This document shows positions 31,997-42,642 of a stretch of DNA of 64,000 bases, one piece after another. Position 1 is the stretch's first letter. Every line of letters begins with the position of its first letter. This stretch comes from Anodontia alba. Lineage: Eukaryota > Mollusca > Bivalvia > Lucinida > Lucinidae. The stretch lies in assembly GCA_964016985.1 (NCBI GenBank), contig OZ024821.1, positions 15,549,211 through 15,613,210 on the forward strand, written 5' to 3'. The notes beneath the pieces were generated by a model. It was not told where the DNA came from. It ran no database searches and saw only the letters and a program-made list of their open reading frames with translations. The position numbers and the translations under genes are program-made.

Positions 31997-32321
31997 CTCC
32001 TCTGTATTTTTCACGTCGTTCTTGTTCCGCTATAGTGTGAGCTTGCTCACAGATATTGGTAACAGCGGAAGCAAATCCCACGTCCAGTGGCTGACGACGA
32101 GGTGAATTTGAACGCCGGAAAGGCCCGGGAGATGTACAAGGTGATCCGTAAGGACTACGATGATTTAGAAGTGGTGATCTCGGCGATACAGGAGTAGCAG
32201 GTAGAGATGGCGTGTTCATACCCATCTGACTAGATTCCGATCCTGTCCGAGAGACCACAGTTGCTCCGGCTGCAGCATGTTCGGGTCGGAGACCCTTGGA
32301 GAAGTCACGTTTATCCATTGA
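31997..32321 (-). CDS. CaV2: CaV2 alpha-1 subunit, penultimate exon
   Basis: Acceptor TGTTACAG ends at 32322. The exon reads SMDKRDFSKGLRPEHAAAGA ... and ends EQERREKYRG plus one base before the donor GGAG|GTAAAT. It is 108 codons plus one base, phase 0 in and phase 1 out, which matches the next exon exactly (G + GC = Gly). SLPATPVSPRSPLL and GSPCTSPGPFRR are proline-directed Ser-rich segments. DVGFASAVTNICEQAHTIAE is a hydrophobic-heptad stretch that could form a short helix. I see no enzymatic domain. It belongs to the cytosolic tail between the IQ region and the SH3-ligand region. Confidence 0.85.
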
Positions 32322-32930
32322 CTGTAACAGAAGACAAAATTAAATACAAAATTAAGACTTCTGAGATACGAGCGTATAATGCAGTGGGTGCAACGTATTC
32401 GGTGGATTTTGTCACTGTAAAATTATAAAAAAAATAATTACGTTTATATCTCATGGTTTCAGACGTTTTGTGGTACAAGATGTGGAGAGCATATTCAGAG
32501 ACTTCACTTTCAAATTATCTCTGAAATATGAGTGCTGCCTGAATTACTAAAAAGGGTCAATAGGCGTAGACGCCCGCTAGACATGCACTGTTTTCTGGAC
32601 ATTACTGATTTTAGATACATGATTTGAAAAGTCAGTAAGGTTGCTACAGAGGCTGAATTCTTTATCTACATCTTGCAGTAGATCATTTGTCAATCATCAC
32701 CTAAAATGCATACTTTTAGGAAATGAAAGACTACTTGACTGCAAAACACTTAATACGTTGCATCCCTCTTGTAATGGTAATTCAACCACACCCAACTAAA
32801 CGATGTCTTAGTCACAAGAAGATAGTGTCGGCCCGACCAGCCTGTGCATTCGTGTAATTTGGTTAGGACTTTTGCCGTCCTCTTATAGAATCACTGCCTA
32901 TTGCAATCTGTACACATACAAACGAAAAAC
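32322..32930. other. CaV2 intron, no repeat resolved
   Basis: Apart from a short B-like CCAGCCTGTGCATTCGTG near 32838, nothing is recognised. Confidence 0.4.
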
Positions 32931-33207
32931 CATTACGAAAACACGCATATTCAAATATATTGAGAATTTTACAACCAAACAAGGAGAATTTTCAGATAAA
33001 AAATTCTGATATTTGTCATATTCCTGCTCAAAACATAGATTGTGGGTACTCGTCAGAACCGCCTCAACGAGGCGGTTCTAACGAGTGCCCACAATCTATT
33101 TTTTTAGCATAATAAGAAAAAAATGTATACCCCTGTAAACCCCAGTATTACTATGTAAAAGTGGGGTTCAAGGGGGGTCAAAATTGTATAAGCTTGTTTT
33201 CGTGATG
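32931..33207 (+). repeat. Family F element, complete
   Basis: CATTACGAAAACACGC start and TTGTTTTCGTGATG end. Hairpin ATTGTGGGTACTCGTCAGAA with tip CCGCCTCAACGAGGCGG. Confidence 0.88.
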
Positions 33208-34239
33208 CAATATAAGGACACTGCATGGGTACATGGGATTATCTGATTCTGTGCATTTCGCATCTTTCAACTGTCGCGACCTATTACTATAATAGAAACA
33301 GTATAAAGTTAATGATTGTTAGTCAAATGTTAGTGTTGTCAATTAGACATTTTATTTGCTGAAACCAAGTGTTAAGGAATGGTCGAATACAAGTACTTAA
33401 AAGCTTGCGCAATCAAAATGGTAACCAGTCGAATAAAACAGTACATATGCTTGTTTGTAAGAAACACATGAAAAGTATTACTGATTTGATATTATTTAGT
33501 CGATATTATATATAACTGATTAGTATTGATAAAATTTATTAGGTAAAATATCAAGTCCCGTCAACGTGAATAACGGCCACTCTAATTTGAGATCACACTT
33601 AACAGAATTACCATAAACATTCTGAAGATGCAAAATAGTTTGTGAATAACTTTCCCTAACATTATCAATAACCGAACGCAGACCAGTTAATGCCTAACGT
33701 CACAAAACTCGAGCTTAGTATACACTGTAGACCTAGATCATACGCTACTTGGACCCGGCATCTGGCCAGAATCTGCACTGTAACAAGAAGGCAAGGTATC
33801 GTACGTATGTTCAAGTATGTATAAATATATTTGAGTGTTTATGAATTCTACATGTGAAAGTAAATGATTAATCGTAGGTTGGCCTTACTTGCCATTAGGA
33901 ATTAAAGCCCAATCTTGAATTGCTATTTTCAGGCAATTAATATCAATTCAGATAAATTGTAAACCTAATACAGGGCCAATGAGTCTGAGATTAACATACC
34001 AAAATCGTATTTCGGAAAATCATAAGGTCGATACACACAAAGGCAAATTAGGACTGTTCAGACAGACAGACATGGACCCAAAATAAATGGTGTGCAATCA
34101 AGCGTCAATGGAAAGTAAGCATTACTTGGTAAGAATGTTTTGCCCACCATGCCTATCAGCCTGTACAGAGATTTAAGAAAATACGGGAATTAATGTCCGG
34201 GGTTTAGAAAGTCTGTTTATGGCTTGGCTGTAACAAAAG
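33208..34239. other. CaV2 intron, mostly unrecognised
   Basis: AT-rich. A decayed A core (ACACTGTAGACCTAGATCAT ... AATCTGCACTG) lies at about 33721-33781. Confidence 0.4.
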
Positions 34240-34990
34240 CATCAGATATAAGTTTGGAAACAGCCACATGGTAGGGATTAACAAGGTCATGATGACTCCC
34301 ATAGAATTTCTTAACTGTTGACACCCGTTAAGTTCTTTCGTATCCATGAGTCAACAGTCTCGTAGTGAGCATTCTTCCTCGTTGGATAAAGTCCTGATAC
34401 TCAAAGCAAGCTCTAGCATAACGGATTAACTGTGAAACGCATGCTGGTAAAGAAGGAAAATTGCTGCTCAGAAACGGAAAATCTCCTATGGTAAGAGAGC
34501 TTTCCATTATCAATATAGAGGTATAAATCCAAGTATGAGGAAGAGGTCATCGTCCCAGATGTTTCTTTAATTTCAAGTTCACGTGGGTAAATGAATTTGA
34601 GGTACTCTGAAAACTTTGAGTTATTTCGAGACAATACGTAATCTATGTACCAGTAGGTGAAAGTGAATTGATGGTCAAGGCGTTTCTTGCCTGCTTTCAT
34701 GAGACTCTATATAAACTTTGCCTCATACGAGTATAAAAACAAGTCGGCAAGCAATGGAGCACAATTAGTTTCCAAAGGAATGCCAAATGTTTGTTGAATT
34801 ATCCGTCCACTAAACTCCACAAGGATATTGTCGATTCGATAGTCCAACATCTTTACAACATCAGCATCAGAGTAGTTTTTTGGTGCATCAGAGTGGCCCT
34901 GAACAATCTAATTTATACTCCGCTATTTGAGATAAACATAGAATTTCAAAACCAGAAATTGTATGAGGAAGGTATTTAGCAAAATAAATA
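34240..34990 (-). pseudogene. Broken reverse transcriptase, RT motifs 4-6
   Basis: Read from 34990 downward, shifting frames give DVVKMLDYRIDNI, QQTFGIPLETNCAPLLADLF (usual PMGTNCAPLLADLFLYSYEA), then FTFTYWYIDYVLSRNNSKFS where the catalytic YIDD has become YIDY, then YPRELEIKETSG, SYLDLYLYID, and after a frameshift near 34500 FPFLSSNFPSLP and SQLIRYARACFEYQDFIQRG. The order and spacing fit one RT family common in invertebrates. I cannot assign it to LINE or Penelope-like with certainty. It lies in the 8.9-kb CaV2 intron in the same orientation. Confidence 0.82.
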
Positions 34991-35387
34991 AAAATCCAGG
35001 CAAAAAATAAAACCCAAAAATAAACACTACAAGCTATACGAGTCTTAATGATTTCTGATGTTTGGCACAGAAATATCAGTATACTCGGTGTGACTTCAAT
35101 AAAGACACATCTGCTTATACTATCTATATTTTAAACTTAAACATAAACAATAAACCAAACAAAATAGAATTCTGTATCGTTAATCTGTCCGGAAATCATA
35201 AGGTTAACGTTACTGACCGATTTGTGAAGACTCTTGTTCGTTTAAGATGTCAATTAAATTGAAACAAGTGATCCTTATGGAAAGACTGTTGCTGGCAGAT
35301 TTTAATCAAACTAGTTCTGAAGTTTAGAGGCAATGTATTTCAATAACTTTTCCATTGTAGGTATGGTGAATAATAATCTAAAAGGTT
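34991..35387. other. CaV2 intron, nothing recognised
   Basis: AT-rich. Short plus-strand open frames lack any recognisable domain. Confidence 0.4.
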
Positions 35388-35501
35388 CCCAGCAGACACA
35401 TGTCGTTAATACAAGGTCGCCTCAACGTCGATGCAAAGTCATGACGTTACATGTACATCGACGTTGAGCCGACGCTGTATAAACGTCATGTGCCTACTAG
35501 G
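35388..35501. repeat. Family C palindrome
   Basis: CCCAGCAGACACATGTCG to ACGTCATGTGCCTACTAG. One arm carries the extra ACATGT near the centre. Confidence 0.85.
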
Positions 35502-35576
35502 TTACCTTTGGAAACAAAGGCCACTGAAAAGAACGAAATTCATGGACTCTGTTTTATTAAGGCACTACCCTACTCC

Positions 35577-35748
35577 CTCCAACCCAAGCACTGGTTTAAG
35601 CGGTATTCGATTTCTAATTAGCCAGAATGAGCTCAATGATCCCAAAGGAAATAAAAATATGAACTGCACTATGAAGAAGTACAGGGAGAGTTTTACGGCC
35701 GCAACACGGCACTTAAAACCTACTGCAATAAAGTAAAATAAAAATCTT
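35577..35748 (+). repeat. Family I dispersed repeat
   Basis: AAGCACTGGTTTAAGCGGTA ... TGAGCTCAATGATCCCAAAG ... TTTTACGGCCGCAACACGGC ... AAAGTAAAATAAAAATC. Also at 50395-50530 and 63790-63968. Confidence 0.75.
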
Positions 35749-35846
35749 AAACGATTTGGGTCTGAATGATCTTTAGTAAGCGTTACCGCCATTCCTATGT
35801 TTCAACAGAACAACTGATTATGGTGTTTTGTTTCAGGCCAGATGAC

Positions 35847-36076
35847 CAGGCCCCGAACTTATAAAATCAGCTGAGCATGAAATTTTCTCTGCTAATAAAT
35901 ATGAAAATGCCAACAAAAGTTGGCATTTTCATACTTATTAGCAGAGACATTTTCATGCTCAGCTATGTTTAACAAGAAAGAAATTGCAATGTTAAGTAAT
36001 TTGCAATCTATCAGCAGGACAAATTTCATGCTCAGCTGAGTTGAGCATGAAAAAAGTTTTATAACCTCGGGGCCTG
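35847..36076. mobile_element. 230-bp palindromic MITE with CAGGCCCCG ends
   Basis: CAGGCCCCGAACTTATAAAA and its near-complement TTTTATAACCTCGGGGCCTG are the ends. Inside, GAGCATGAAATTTTCTCTGC / GCAGAGACATTTTCATGCTC enclose TGCCAACAAAAGTTGGCA. No other copy in the window. Confidence 0.8.
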
Positions 36077-36089
36077 GACAAACTACAGT

Positions 36090-36215
36090 ACATGGACATT
36101 TTGAATCTCGGGAGCAAAGTCTTTCTTCTTAGAAAGGATTCCTTTTCAGCAGGGAGGTAAACACAATTTGACTTGTCCTCTCCTGAAAGTGCATACATTT
36201 TCCTTAATGACGTTA
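36090..36215 (+). repeat. Family D right half
   Basis: GGGAGCAAAGTCTTTCTTCT to CCTGAAAGTGCATACATTTT. The left arm is absent. Confidence 0.65.
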
Positions 36216-36508
36216 TCTTCAAAATTGGGGAAGTTTAAATGGTCCTTAGTAGTATAAACTTGTTGATATAGCACCATACTTTTGCTTTAACGGACATTTA
36301 TAACTTTACAGTTCACCAAATGAAGAACCCAATGATTAAAATACTGAGAAATGTTTATAGAAACTAAAATAAGCAGACTGAAATGAATATTGTCCCATTA
36401 CCGGAATTGCAAACAAAAAAGGACGGAATTCAACAGCGAAACCAATGTATGCCATGTATGGACCAAAAAAGTGAAAACCATGCAAATATCCAACAATCGC
36501 GGATTCAA
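36216..36508. other. CaV2 intron, nothing recognised
   Basis: AT-rich. Confidence 0.35.
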
Positions 36509-36737
36509 TTAAGGTTAATAGATACACCTGGTACTTTTTCTGTCATTTTTAACAAGGGGGGTAACTTGGGTTCCTTCCTGTTTGCTTTCCTGCATAGCAA
36601 TTTCCTTCTGAAAATGGGTCTACTCTAAAAGGAAAGAATAGCAAATTCTTTCCTTTTAGAGTACACCCCTATTCAGAAGGGAGGCAAACAAATCTGGAGG
36701 GAGCTGTCTCCCTTGAAAGTGTATCCATTTACCTTAA
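36509..36737 (+). repeat. Family D element, TTAA to TTAA
   Basis: TTAAGGTTAATAGATACACC to GTGTATCCATTTACCTTAA. Hairpin tip shortened to AAAGAATAGCAAATTCTTT. Confidence 0.88.
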
Positions 36738-36887
36738 ATAAGTTAGATGTTGCAAAGTAGTTTGAAAGTACACAATTTCACCATTAACAACAAAACCTTG
36801 TCAATAGAATCATGAAGACACTGACACGAATGTGCAGATGGGTCTTGCGGTGTAGATATTGATGTTTGCTGTTCGTTTATATAGCAT

Positions 36888-36942
36888 AAGGAAGGTTGCT
36901 CGTCCTTAGCATAAGGAAGGTTGCTCGTCCTTATGGATTACT
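36888..36942. repeat. Perfect 25-bp tandem duplication
   Basis: AGCATAAGGAAGGTTGCTCG + TCCTT occurs twice in a row. Confidence 0.9.
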
Positions 36943-37001
36943 ACTGTTTCCTTTTTAGCTTTACTGTAATGCAGACTCATGCCCCTATAAGTTCAGAGGT
37001 G

Positions 37002-37252
37002 ATATCGAGGGTTGAGCGCAAGACTGGTGTAAGTCAGATGGTTGTTTTTCCCCAAACCTAATCTCCTCACCATGAAGGCGTTATGAAGATTATAACATTT
37101 CTTTCTGTAAACAATGAAAATTTAGGTGCCATTGCTCGTATGAGCAATGGCACCTAAATTTGCATTGTTTACAAAGGGGTCTAAGTTGCCCCTAAACAAG
37201 GGTTTCAAAAATATGTTTGAGTTACTATAGTCTTGCGCTCAACCCTCGATAT
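37002..37252. mobile_element. 251-bp palindromic MITE with ATATCGAGGG ends
   Basis: ATATCGAGGGTTGAGCGCAA and its exact complement lie at the ends. The inner hairpin is AATTTAGGTGCCATTGCTCG / TGAGCAATGGCACCTAAATT. Single copy here. Confidence 0.88.
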
Positions 37253-37897
37253 GTTAACCTAAACTTAACACTATTCTCAGTGCAAAAAAGGAAGAAGAAA
37301 AAAAATCCCATCATCTGTTATTTGAACTTATCAGAACAAAGCATTGGAAGGATTGTCTTCCGTGCAAGGGTACATTAATAGATTCAAGGACAAATGTTTG
37401 CCTGCTTCTACTTCAGAAATGACCCATTAAGCATTTTGGCCAAATACGACTGTTACATTAACGCACGGAACATAAGCTTTTAAGGTTGATACCCCGAGGT
37501 ACCTATGCCATGATGTCAGAAATATTATTTCCTAATGAAATGCAGTTGCTTCTAGTTTGAAACAAACACTAAGAAGAACTTACTAGCAATGTATAATAGA
37601 AAAAAACATTGTTGCCTAACCTTGCTGCATTAACAGACTCAAGGACAAAAGTGTGCCTGTCTCTAAAATTAAGCATTCTGACCAAATACAACTATTAGCT
37701 TACGGAACATAAAGTTTAAAAGTTGATACCTGAGACATTTCGTAATGAAATGCATATGCTTCTAATTCGATACAAATGCAATTTAGAACTTAATAGTAAT
37801 GCACAAATGGAGAAAATATTGTCTCGATAATTTGAGAACTTGTTGCCTAACCCTTTGCTGTGTTTGTTTGAGAAATAAAATGTGCTTAACTAGTGTG
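37253..37897. other. CaV2 intron with an imperfect internal duplication
   Basis: TTAAxGTTGATACCnnGAxx and TTTCxTAATGAAATGCA blocks near 37480-37545 recur near 37705-37755, about 220 bp apart. The same blocks lie near 22300-22370. Confidence 0.5.
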
Positions 37898-38128
37898 TTA
37901 AATCTTTCACTGCCATAGGCGATAATAATAGTTTTTTTACAAACAGCGAAGATCCAGATGAGACGGCTCATTATGAGCCGTCTCATCAGGATCTCCGCTG
38001 TTCAACAGTCAGACCTTCAACTTTGCATATAAACTTCTTTCCAATTGATAATGATAATTTCATAAAAAAAAAGGAAAAAAAAAGAAAGAAAACAAATGTA
38101 GTCTGAAATTTGGCGCCGAAAGAGTTAA
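37898..38128 (-). repeat. Family A5 element, TTAA to TTAA
   Basis: TTAAATCTTTCACTGCCATA to TTGGCGCCGAAAGAGTTAA. Core tip GGCTCATTATGAGCC. Same family and full length as 19002-19202, reversed. Confidence 0.88.
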
Positions 38129-38635
38129 CTAGGGTAAATCAGTTTGCAAGAAAGTGTTGTATGTCAGTGATGTTCCTATTAGAATTGCTACATGTAAAGA
38201 GGCTATGGTATCAACCTTTAAAATGACGTAAACAGGTTGCAAATAGTTGTTCTGGGACTTTATTCCAATGAGAAACAACAGCAGTCCGTGACTTATATGA
38301 TGACCCTCAACCATATGGATTGTTAAACTACAGGTTCTATGAGAAACATCAACAGCCTGTGACCTATAAAATAACCCTCAACCATCTGGACTGTTAAACT
38401 ACAATCACCAAACATAGGGCGAGGGGAAGGGGATAAACTAACACCCTTTCTCCAGGAGACCACCACCATATGAAACAATTCCATCACCATGACCGCTTCG
38501 AATACCTCATACAGGTCTGAAACGATAAATATCTTGGGAATCCTCAAAGAGACTGTCCCCTCTTCATCCGTTGAAAATGTGTCATTTATATAGCCATTAT
38601 GGATCTGTTGGATTGAAGTTATATTTACAATATTT
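38129..38635. repeat. Region with a roughly 95-bp imperfect tandem repeat
   Basis: CAGTCCGTGACTTATATGAT ... CCTCAACCATATGGATTGTTAA and CAGCCTGTGACCTATAAAAT ... CCTCAACCATCTGGACTGTTAA lie about 70 bp apart (38283 and 38352). Otherwise nothing. Confidence 0.6.
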
Positions 38636-38823
38636 AACCTAGGTATTCAGACAGACAGGCCTGTGCAAATAGTGTAGACCCAGATCAGACGCCGCAGAAC
38701 ACGGCGTCTGATCATGGTCTACACTGTTTGCCATTCATCCAGCAGTTTAAGAAGTAAAATGCAGTTCAAATTTTCCACAAGTATGTAGTAGTAGTTGAGC
38801 TGTCAAAATATTTAGGGTAAATT
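38636..38823 (+). repeat. Family A4 element
   Basis: TTAACCTAGGTATTCAGACA start. Core tip GCCGCAGAACACGGC. End AAAATATTTAGGGTAAATT. Confidence 0.85.
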
Positions 38824-38852
38824 AGGTAGCTTGCTGCAGACGACAAATAACA

Positions 38853-39222
38853 GTAAAACGTCAATGACTCGAACACTGATGACTCGATTACCGTGGCTAA
38901 TTCGAATTCCTTTTTGAGTCCCTAGGAAATTCTTTTAACAGAACAAGAAAACAAATATTGATGGATATTTTAGGAATGACTTCCTATTTTATCAAGAAAA
39001 GGTATGTTATTTTTACTCATTAGAATGTCCTCAATGAGGCGATTCTAATGAGTACGTCCGACATTCCATTATTTATAGAAAATCGAAAAGACATCCATAT
39101 ATTATTCCCATCAACCTCCGAAGCTGGCGCTATGATTAACCCTCAGTGGCTCGAACTACCCGTATTTAGAACAAATTCCAATAGTCCCAAAGATGTTCGA
39201 GCCACAGAGGTTCAACTGTAGT
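38853..39222 (+). repeat. pogo/Tigger-like MITE carrying an F-like hairpin
   Basis: Ends ACAGTAAAACGTCAATGACT and AGCCACAGAGGTTCAACTGT are roughly inverted. Inside is TACTCATTAGAATGTCCTCA / GAGGCGATTCTAATGAGTAC, the F-type core. Confidence 0.65.
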
Positions 39223-39260
39223 CATATGTGAAAAAAGGATCTTGAGAAATATGCGATTAG

Positions 39261-39475
39261 TTAAGCGGACTGTATATACTTGCTACATGTTCTGTCATTT
39301 TTACAAGGGAGACAATGTTTGTAACGTTCTGTTTGCTTTCTTGCACACGAAGCCCCTTCGGAAAAAGTGTCTACTCAAAGGAAAGATTTTTATAGAAGAC
39401 CCATTTTCAAAACAGAGACAAAAGCAATTTTTAAAAAGATATTTCCCTTGGAAGTGTATCAACGCCCTTTCACCC
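39261..39475 (+). repeat. Family D element, hairpin reduced
   Basis: TTAAGCGGACTGTATATACT to CCTTGGAAGTGTATCAACGC. The centre keeps CTCAAAGGAAAGATTTTTAT only. Confidence 0.65.
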
Positions 39476-39713
39476 TTAAAGAGCCAAGAAAAACTGTATC
39501 TGAAAATGTCGTCTGTTTATGTCGTCTGCTGAATATTCTTGCAAACTTTTCAAACCTATTTTTGCATACAGGCAAACAGTGTGGACCCAGATCAGACTGC
39601 TCCTAAAGGAGCAGTCTGATCTGGGTACGCACTGTTTGCAAAAATGACTTTTAAAATCACAAGCAGATGACAAAGCAGACAACAATAGTTGTGATTGGCA
39701 GTTTAAGGGTTAA
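39469..39713 (+). repeat. Chimeric element: E2 ends, A-family hairpin core
   Basis: Outer parts CACCCTTAAAGAGCCAAGAA ... AATGTCGTCTG and AGCAGACAACAATAGTTGTG / ATTGGCAGTTTAAGGGTTAA are E2 termini. The centre (39571-39640) is a perfect A core with tip CTGCTCCTAAAGGAGCAG instead of the CATTTCATG hairpin. Confidence 0.75.
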
Positions 39714-39760
39714 GTTCCGGACCAGTCTGCGCACCACTGTAGTCAGATATTTACTGTTTG

Positions 39761-39972
39761 TTAACCCTTGCCGTGCTGAAAAATTAACATGCCGCGCCCA
39801 CTTTTAATTTTCAGCCAATTAGATTACTTGATCCAGATTGTTCATACAAATTCACTTACTGAATGACAAACAGTGCAGATCCAGATCAGTTGGCTTCTTA
39901 AGAAGCCAACTGATCTGGATCTACACTGTTTGCAAAGGCAGGGTATGTCTGGGTTCAGCAGGACTAGGGTTA
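39761..39972 (+). repeat. Family A3 element
   Basis: TTAACCCTTGCCGTGCTGAA start. Core tip TTGGCTTCTTAAGAAGCCAA (perfect). End GGACTAGGGTTAA. Confidence 0.9.
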
Positions 39973-40241
39973 ATATAATATGTTTTTTTAATTTGGAGTT
40001 TTAACGCCCAGTCAACACTGTTAAGGTCATATCGAGCCGGCCAGTTAACCTACTCGCACTTTTCTTGGGCAGCCAATGTAATCTAAGCGAACCAGTATTT
40101 GTGCACATTATTTCGTCAGTAACTGACAACTGCCCTTCTTGAATCAGCAGCAGAAAGAGAATGGCCATAGCATCATTTCATGATCAAGAGAATGGCCATA
40201 GACATCTTTTCATGATCAATCTCCAAGAAAGTCATGTGGCC
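39973..40241. repeat. Spacer with a 32-bp imperfect tandem pair
   Basis: AGAGAATGGCCATAGCATCA and AGAGAATGGCCATAGACATC follow each other at 40156-40216. Nothing else recognised. Confidence 0.55.
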
Positions 40242-40311
40242 AAGCTTGGATTTGAACTTGCGTTCCCTGGATCTGCTGCCAGACGCGCTACTGACTGCGC
40301 CATGAAGCCCG
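40242..40311 (-). repeat. tRNA-like SINE head
   Basis: On the minus strand ATGGCGCAGTCAGTAGCGCG is an A-box-like start and AAGTTCAAATCCAAGC a B-box-like T arm, about 35 bp apart. The acceptor stem does not pair well, so a relic or SINE is more likely than a functional tRNA. Confidence 0.5.
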
Positions 40312-40499
40312 GTTAATGTAGTGATTGTGGAAATGGACAATGAGTGTGCAGATGTGACGGCTGATCTAGGCCTTGTTGTTTTTGTGGAAGATATTATCAG
40401 ATGGTGAAAAAAATAAAACTACGTTAAATTATAGTCTGCAGCAAGCAAGATGTTAATTTTAGTAAGTACTAGTAACAGTGTTATCAGAGGAGCAGATGT
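40312..40499. other. CaV2 intron, nothing recognised
   Basis: No exon or element seen. Confidence 0.35.
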
Positions 40500-40737
40500 C
40501 CCCGCACTGCTGTGGCCTTGAAAATTATGTCAGTCACCAAAATCTAATGAGTTCTTTGTTATGTCCCAATTATATATCCTTGAAATTTGGTAAGAATCCA
40601 ACCATTGGCTCACAAGGTATTGTGCAGAGAAGAAAGTGTGACGCCAACGCCAATGCCAACGCTGACGCCAACGCCGACGTTAACGGGATGCGCACCAAAA
40701 ACAATATGCCCCCTCCCCTTAGATTGGAGGCATAAAT
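40500..40737 (+). repeat. Family J repeat with a GACGCCAACGCC array
   Basis: GTGGCCTTGAAAATTATGTC, TTTGGTAAGAATCCAACCAT, GAAAGTGTGACGCCAACGCC, then six-base GCCAAC/GCCGAC units, ending AACAATATGCCCCCTCCCC. Second copy at 52110-52375. Confidence 0.8.
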
Positions 40738-40760
40738 GTATGCATGAATATGCAGGTGTT

Positions 40761-40985
40761 TTACCCCAATTATGCCTAGCGTCCCCACAAAAGGGGCATT
40801 GACAAACAGTGTAGACCCAGATTAGACGCCGCAGAACGCAGCATCTGATCAGGGTCCTCACTATTTGCATTAAATACTAGATCTTCTATAAAATGTTTAT
40901 AATAAATTTAACCAGACACTTCATCTATTCGAAAGACATGTCTAAAACGTTGAAGTAGGAGGGTCCAGTGGGCATATACGGGTCA
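40761..40985 (-). repeat. Family A2 element
   Basis: ATGCCTAGCGTCCCCACAAA start. A core with tip GCCGCAGAACGCAGC (two mismatches). Right flank ends GGGCATATACGGGT. Confidence 0.75.
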
Positions 40986-41077
40986 ACAGGGTGGTGTCGG
41001 GAAGGCTACTGTAGCGTTGTGGCTCTCACGTCACACCTAACCATTTTTTACTTTGTTCACTATATCCCATCAAACAC

Positions 41078-41243
41078 ACAACATAGTCGCGACGTCGCCG
41101 CGACGTCACATGACGTCGCTGTGAGGTCTAAACGATGTTGAAGTCATGACGTCGCAGACGACGTTGCAGACCTGACGCCGCAGTGCCATCGAAACGATAT
41201 TGCATGACATCGCGGCGATGTCGAAACGATTTTGTGATGACGT
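41078..41243. repeat. Divergent C-like ACGT palindrome, longer
   Basis: Repeating CGACGTCGCCGCGACGTCAC, CATGACGTCGCAGACGACGT and complementary stretches. Related in composition to C but lacking the CCCAGTGGG ends. Confidence 0.55.
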
Positions 41244-41269
41244 GCTGTATTTAGTAAGTATAAACTTAC

Positions 41270-41342
41270 CTGTACACTGGCCGTGTCAGCATTGAAATGA
41301 GAGGCTGCCTTCCTTCTTTTGCTGCTGCCCCGTCTCAGAAAA
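41270..41342 (-). CDS. CaV2: CaV2 alpha-1 subunit, small internal exon
   Basis: The acceptor CATTTCAG ends at 41343 and the donor ACAG|GTAAGT is at 41270/41269. It is 73 nt: one base completes Ser (AG + T) from the exon at 43179, then 24 codons FLRRGSSKRRKAASHFNADT + ASVQ in phase 0. The KRRK cluster is a basic patch in the proximal tail. Both borders agree in phase with their neighbours (phase 2 in, phase 0 out), which is strong evidence for the exon chain. Too short to assign to CaV2 on its own. A 1,836-nt intron separates it from the exon upstream and an 8,948-nt intron from the exon downstream. Confidence 0.82.
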
Positions 41343-41530
41343 CTGAAATGATATCAAATATACTAACATAAGTCCAGACAAGGTGATAACTGACGGTACA
41401 AGTCTGTATTGTCCTTTTTGCATTAAACTCCCCATTGGATTCGCCTCTCGTGTGATAAGTATTGGCATATTGGTGATAAGTATCGCGCCCTCCCCAGTAC
41501 CGACCGTTCCAAGGCGGTTCCCCTATTCCA

Positions 41531-41639
41531 CCCAGCGGGCACATGGCGTTTATACAACGTCTTATCAACGTCGATGCAACGTCGTGACGTCGCATCGACG
41601 TTGATACGACGTTTTGCCAACGTTGCGTGCCTACTGGGC
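41531..41639. repeat. Family C palindrome
   Basis: CCCAGCGGGCACATGGCG to GTTGCGTGCCTACTGGG, centre CGTCGTGACGTCG. Confidence 0.92.
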
Positions 41640-41789
41640 AGTTATTATGTCGGTTAGGTTACTGTAACTGCGCCATTATATCTTATCGTTTGTTGTATCT
41701 CATCTTTTCTTCTTTCCCTGCCCCGGGAAGGCTCTGCTTTGTGAGTGTGGCCTTTCAAAGGTAACTTCATTTATATATTTGATGTAAAT

Positions 41790-42003
41790 TTAACCCATTT
41801 ATACCGAGTGGACTCTTCTACCTTAACTCTTTGGACAGGTCCATTTCCTATATAAGGGGTGTCTAGTTAGTTTTTAACATTTTCATGTTTTGTAGAAATT
41901 TCTGAACTTAATGCAAACAGTATAGACCCTGATCAGACGCGTCCGATCTGGGTCTACACTGTTTGCCAACGTCCCTTTTAAGGGACGATAGGCTTAAATG
42001 GGT
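41790..42003 (+). repeat. Family A2 element with shortened core tip
   Basis: TTAACCCATTTATACCGAGT start, AGGGGTGTCTAGTTAGTTTT. The core reads CTGATCAGACGCGTCCGATC (tip deleted). End GATAGGCTTAAATGGGT. Confidence 0.82.
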
Positions 42004-42076
42004 GAACAGAGAATATCGTTCTTTTTCTGGGCCTATTAGAAATATTAACTGCGGAAGAACAAAGGCTACACATTGC

Positions 42077-42180
42077 CCATACGGGCACATGACGTTTATA
42101 CAACGTCGCATTAATGTCGATGCAACGTCATGACGTTGCATCGACGTTAATGCGATGTATAAACGTCATGTGTCCGCTGG
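42077..42180. repeat. Family C palindrome
   Basis: GGGCACATGACGTTTATACA to TGTATAAACGTCATGTGTCC, centre ACGTCATGACGT. Confidence 0.9.
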
Positions 42181-42642
42181 ATACCTTTTACTTAGAATTT
42201 AACTCCCGATAAATGCAAGCTCTTCAAACCAGAACTATTTTTGATGGTTTCCTGGCTGTTATCGAAGTTTCATTGTATTTGGATTCTTAAAATGCATTAC
42301 TATGTATTACATTACACAAATGAAACTCGCTAATTTGACAGTTCGGTGTCTTGCCAATCCGAACTGACTTAGTCTGCAATAAAACAAAAACAGCACCATT
42401 GCAATAAAATCCACAATATTCGGATTAAAGATGCAAAGTTAACGCGTCTTTAACCATTCAGAACTGACAGACAAACAAATGCAGATAGAGATGTGTAAAT
42501 ATGTAATGGCTGTAATCGTTCATGACTTTAAAACCTAAAATGCATGAAATGCTGAAAAGAGCTGTTTGTTTGTTTGCATAATTCTCAGGCATATTAGCCA
42601 GTCCATATTGCGACAATCGCAAAAGCGATGGTGCTCCTAAAG
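42181..42642. other. CaV2 intron, nothing recognised
   Basis: AT-rich. Confidence 0.35.

Noticed and set aside
30483..32321. FAM117/GLCCI1 or hyccin-like adaptor protein
   Set aside because: The Ser/Pro-rich tail first suggested an adaptor, but the phase-matched IQ exon, RKLPVVP and DDWC terminus fit CaV2 far better.
40242..40311. tRNA gene on the minus strand
   Set aside because: The A-box and T-arm look convincing, but the acceptor stem does not pair; listed as SINE-like.
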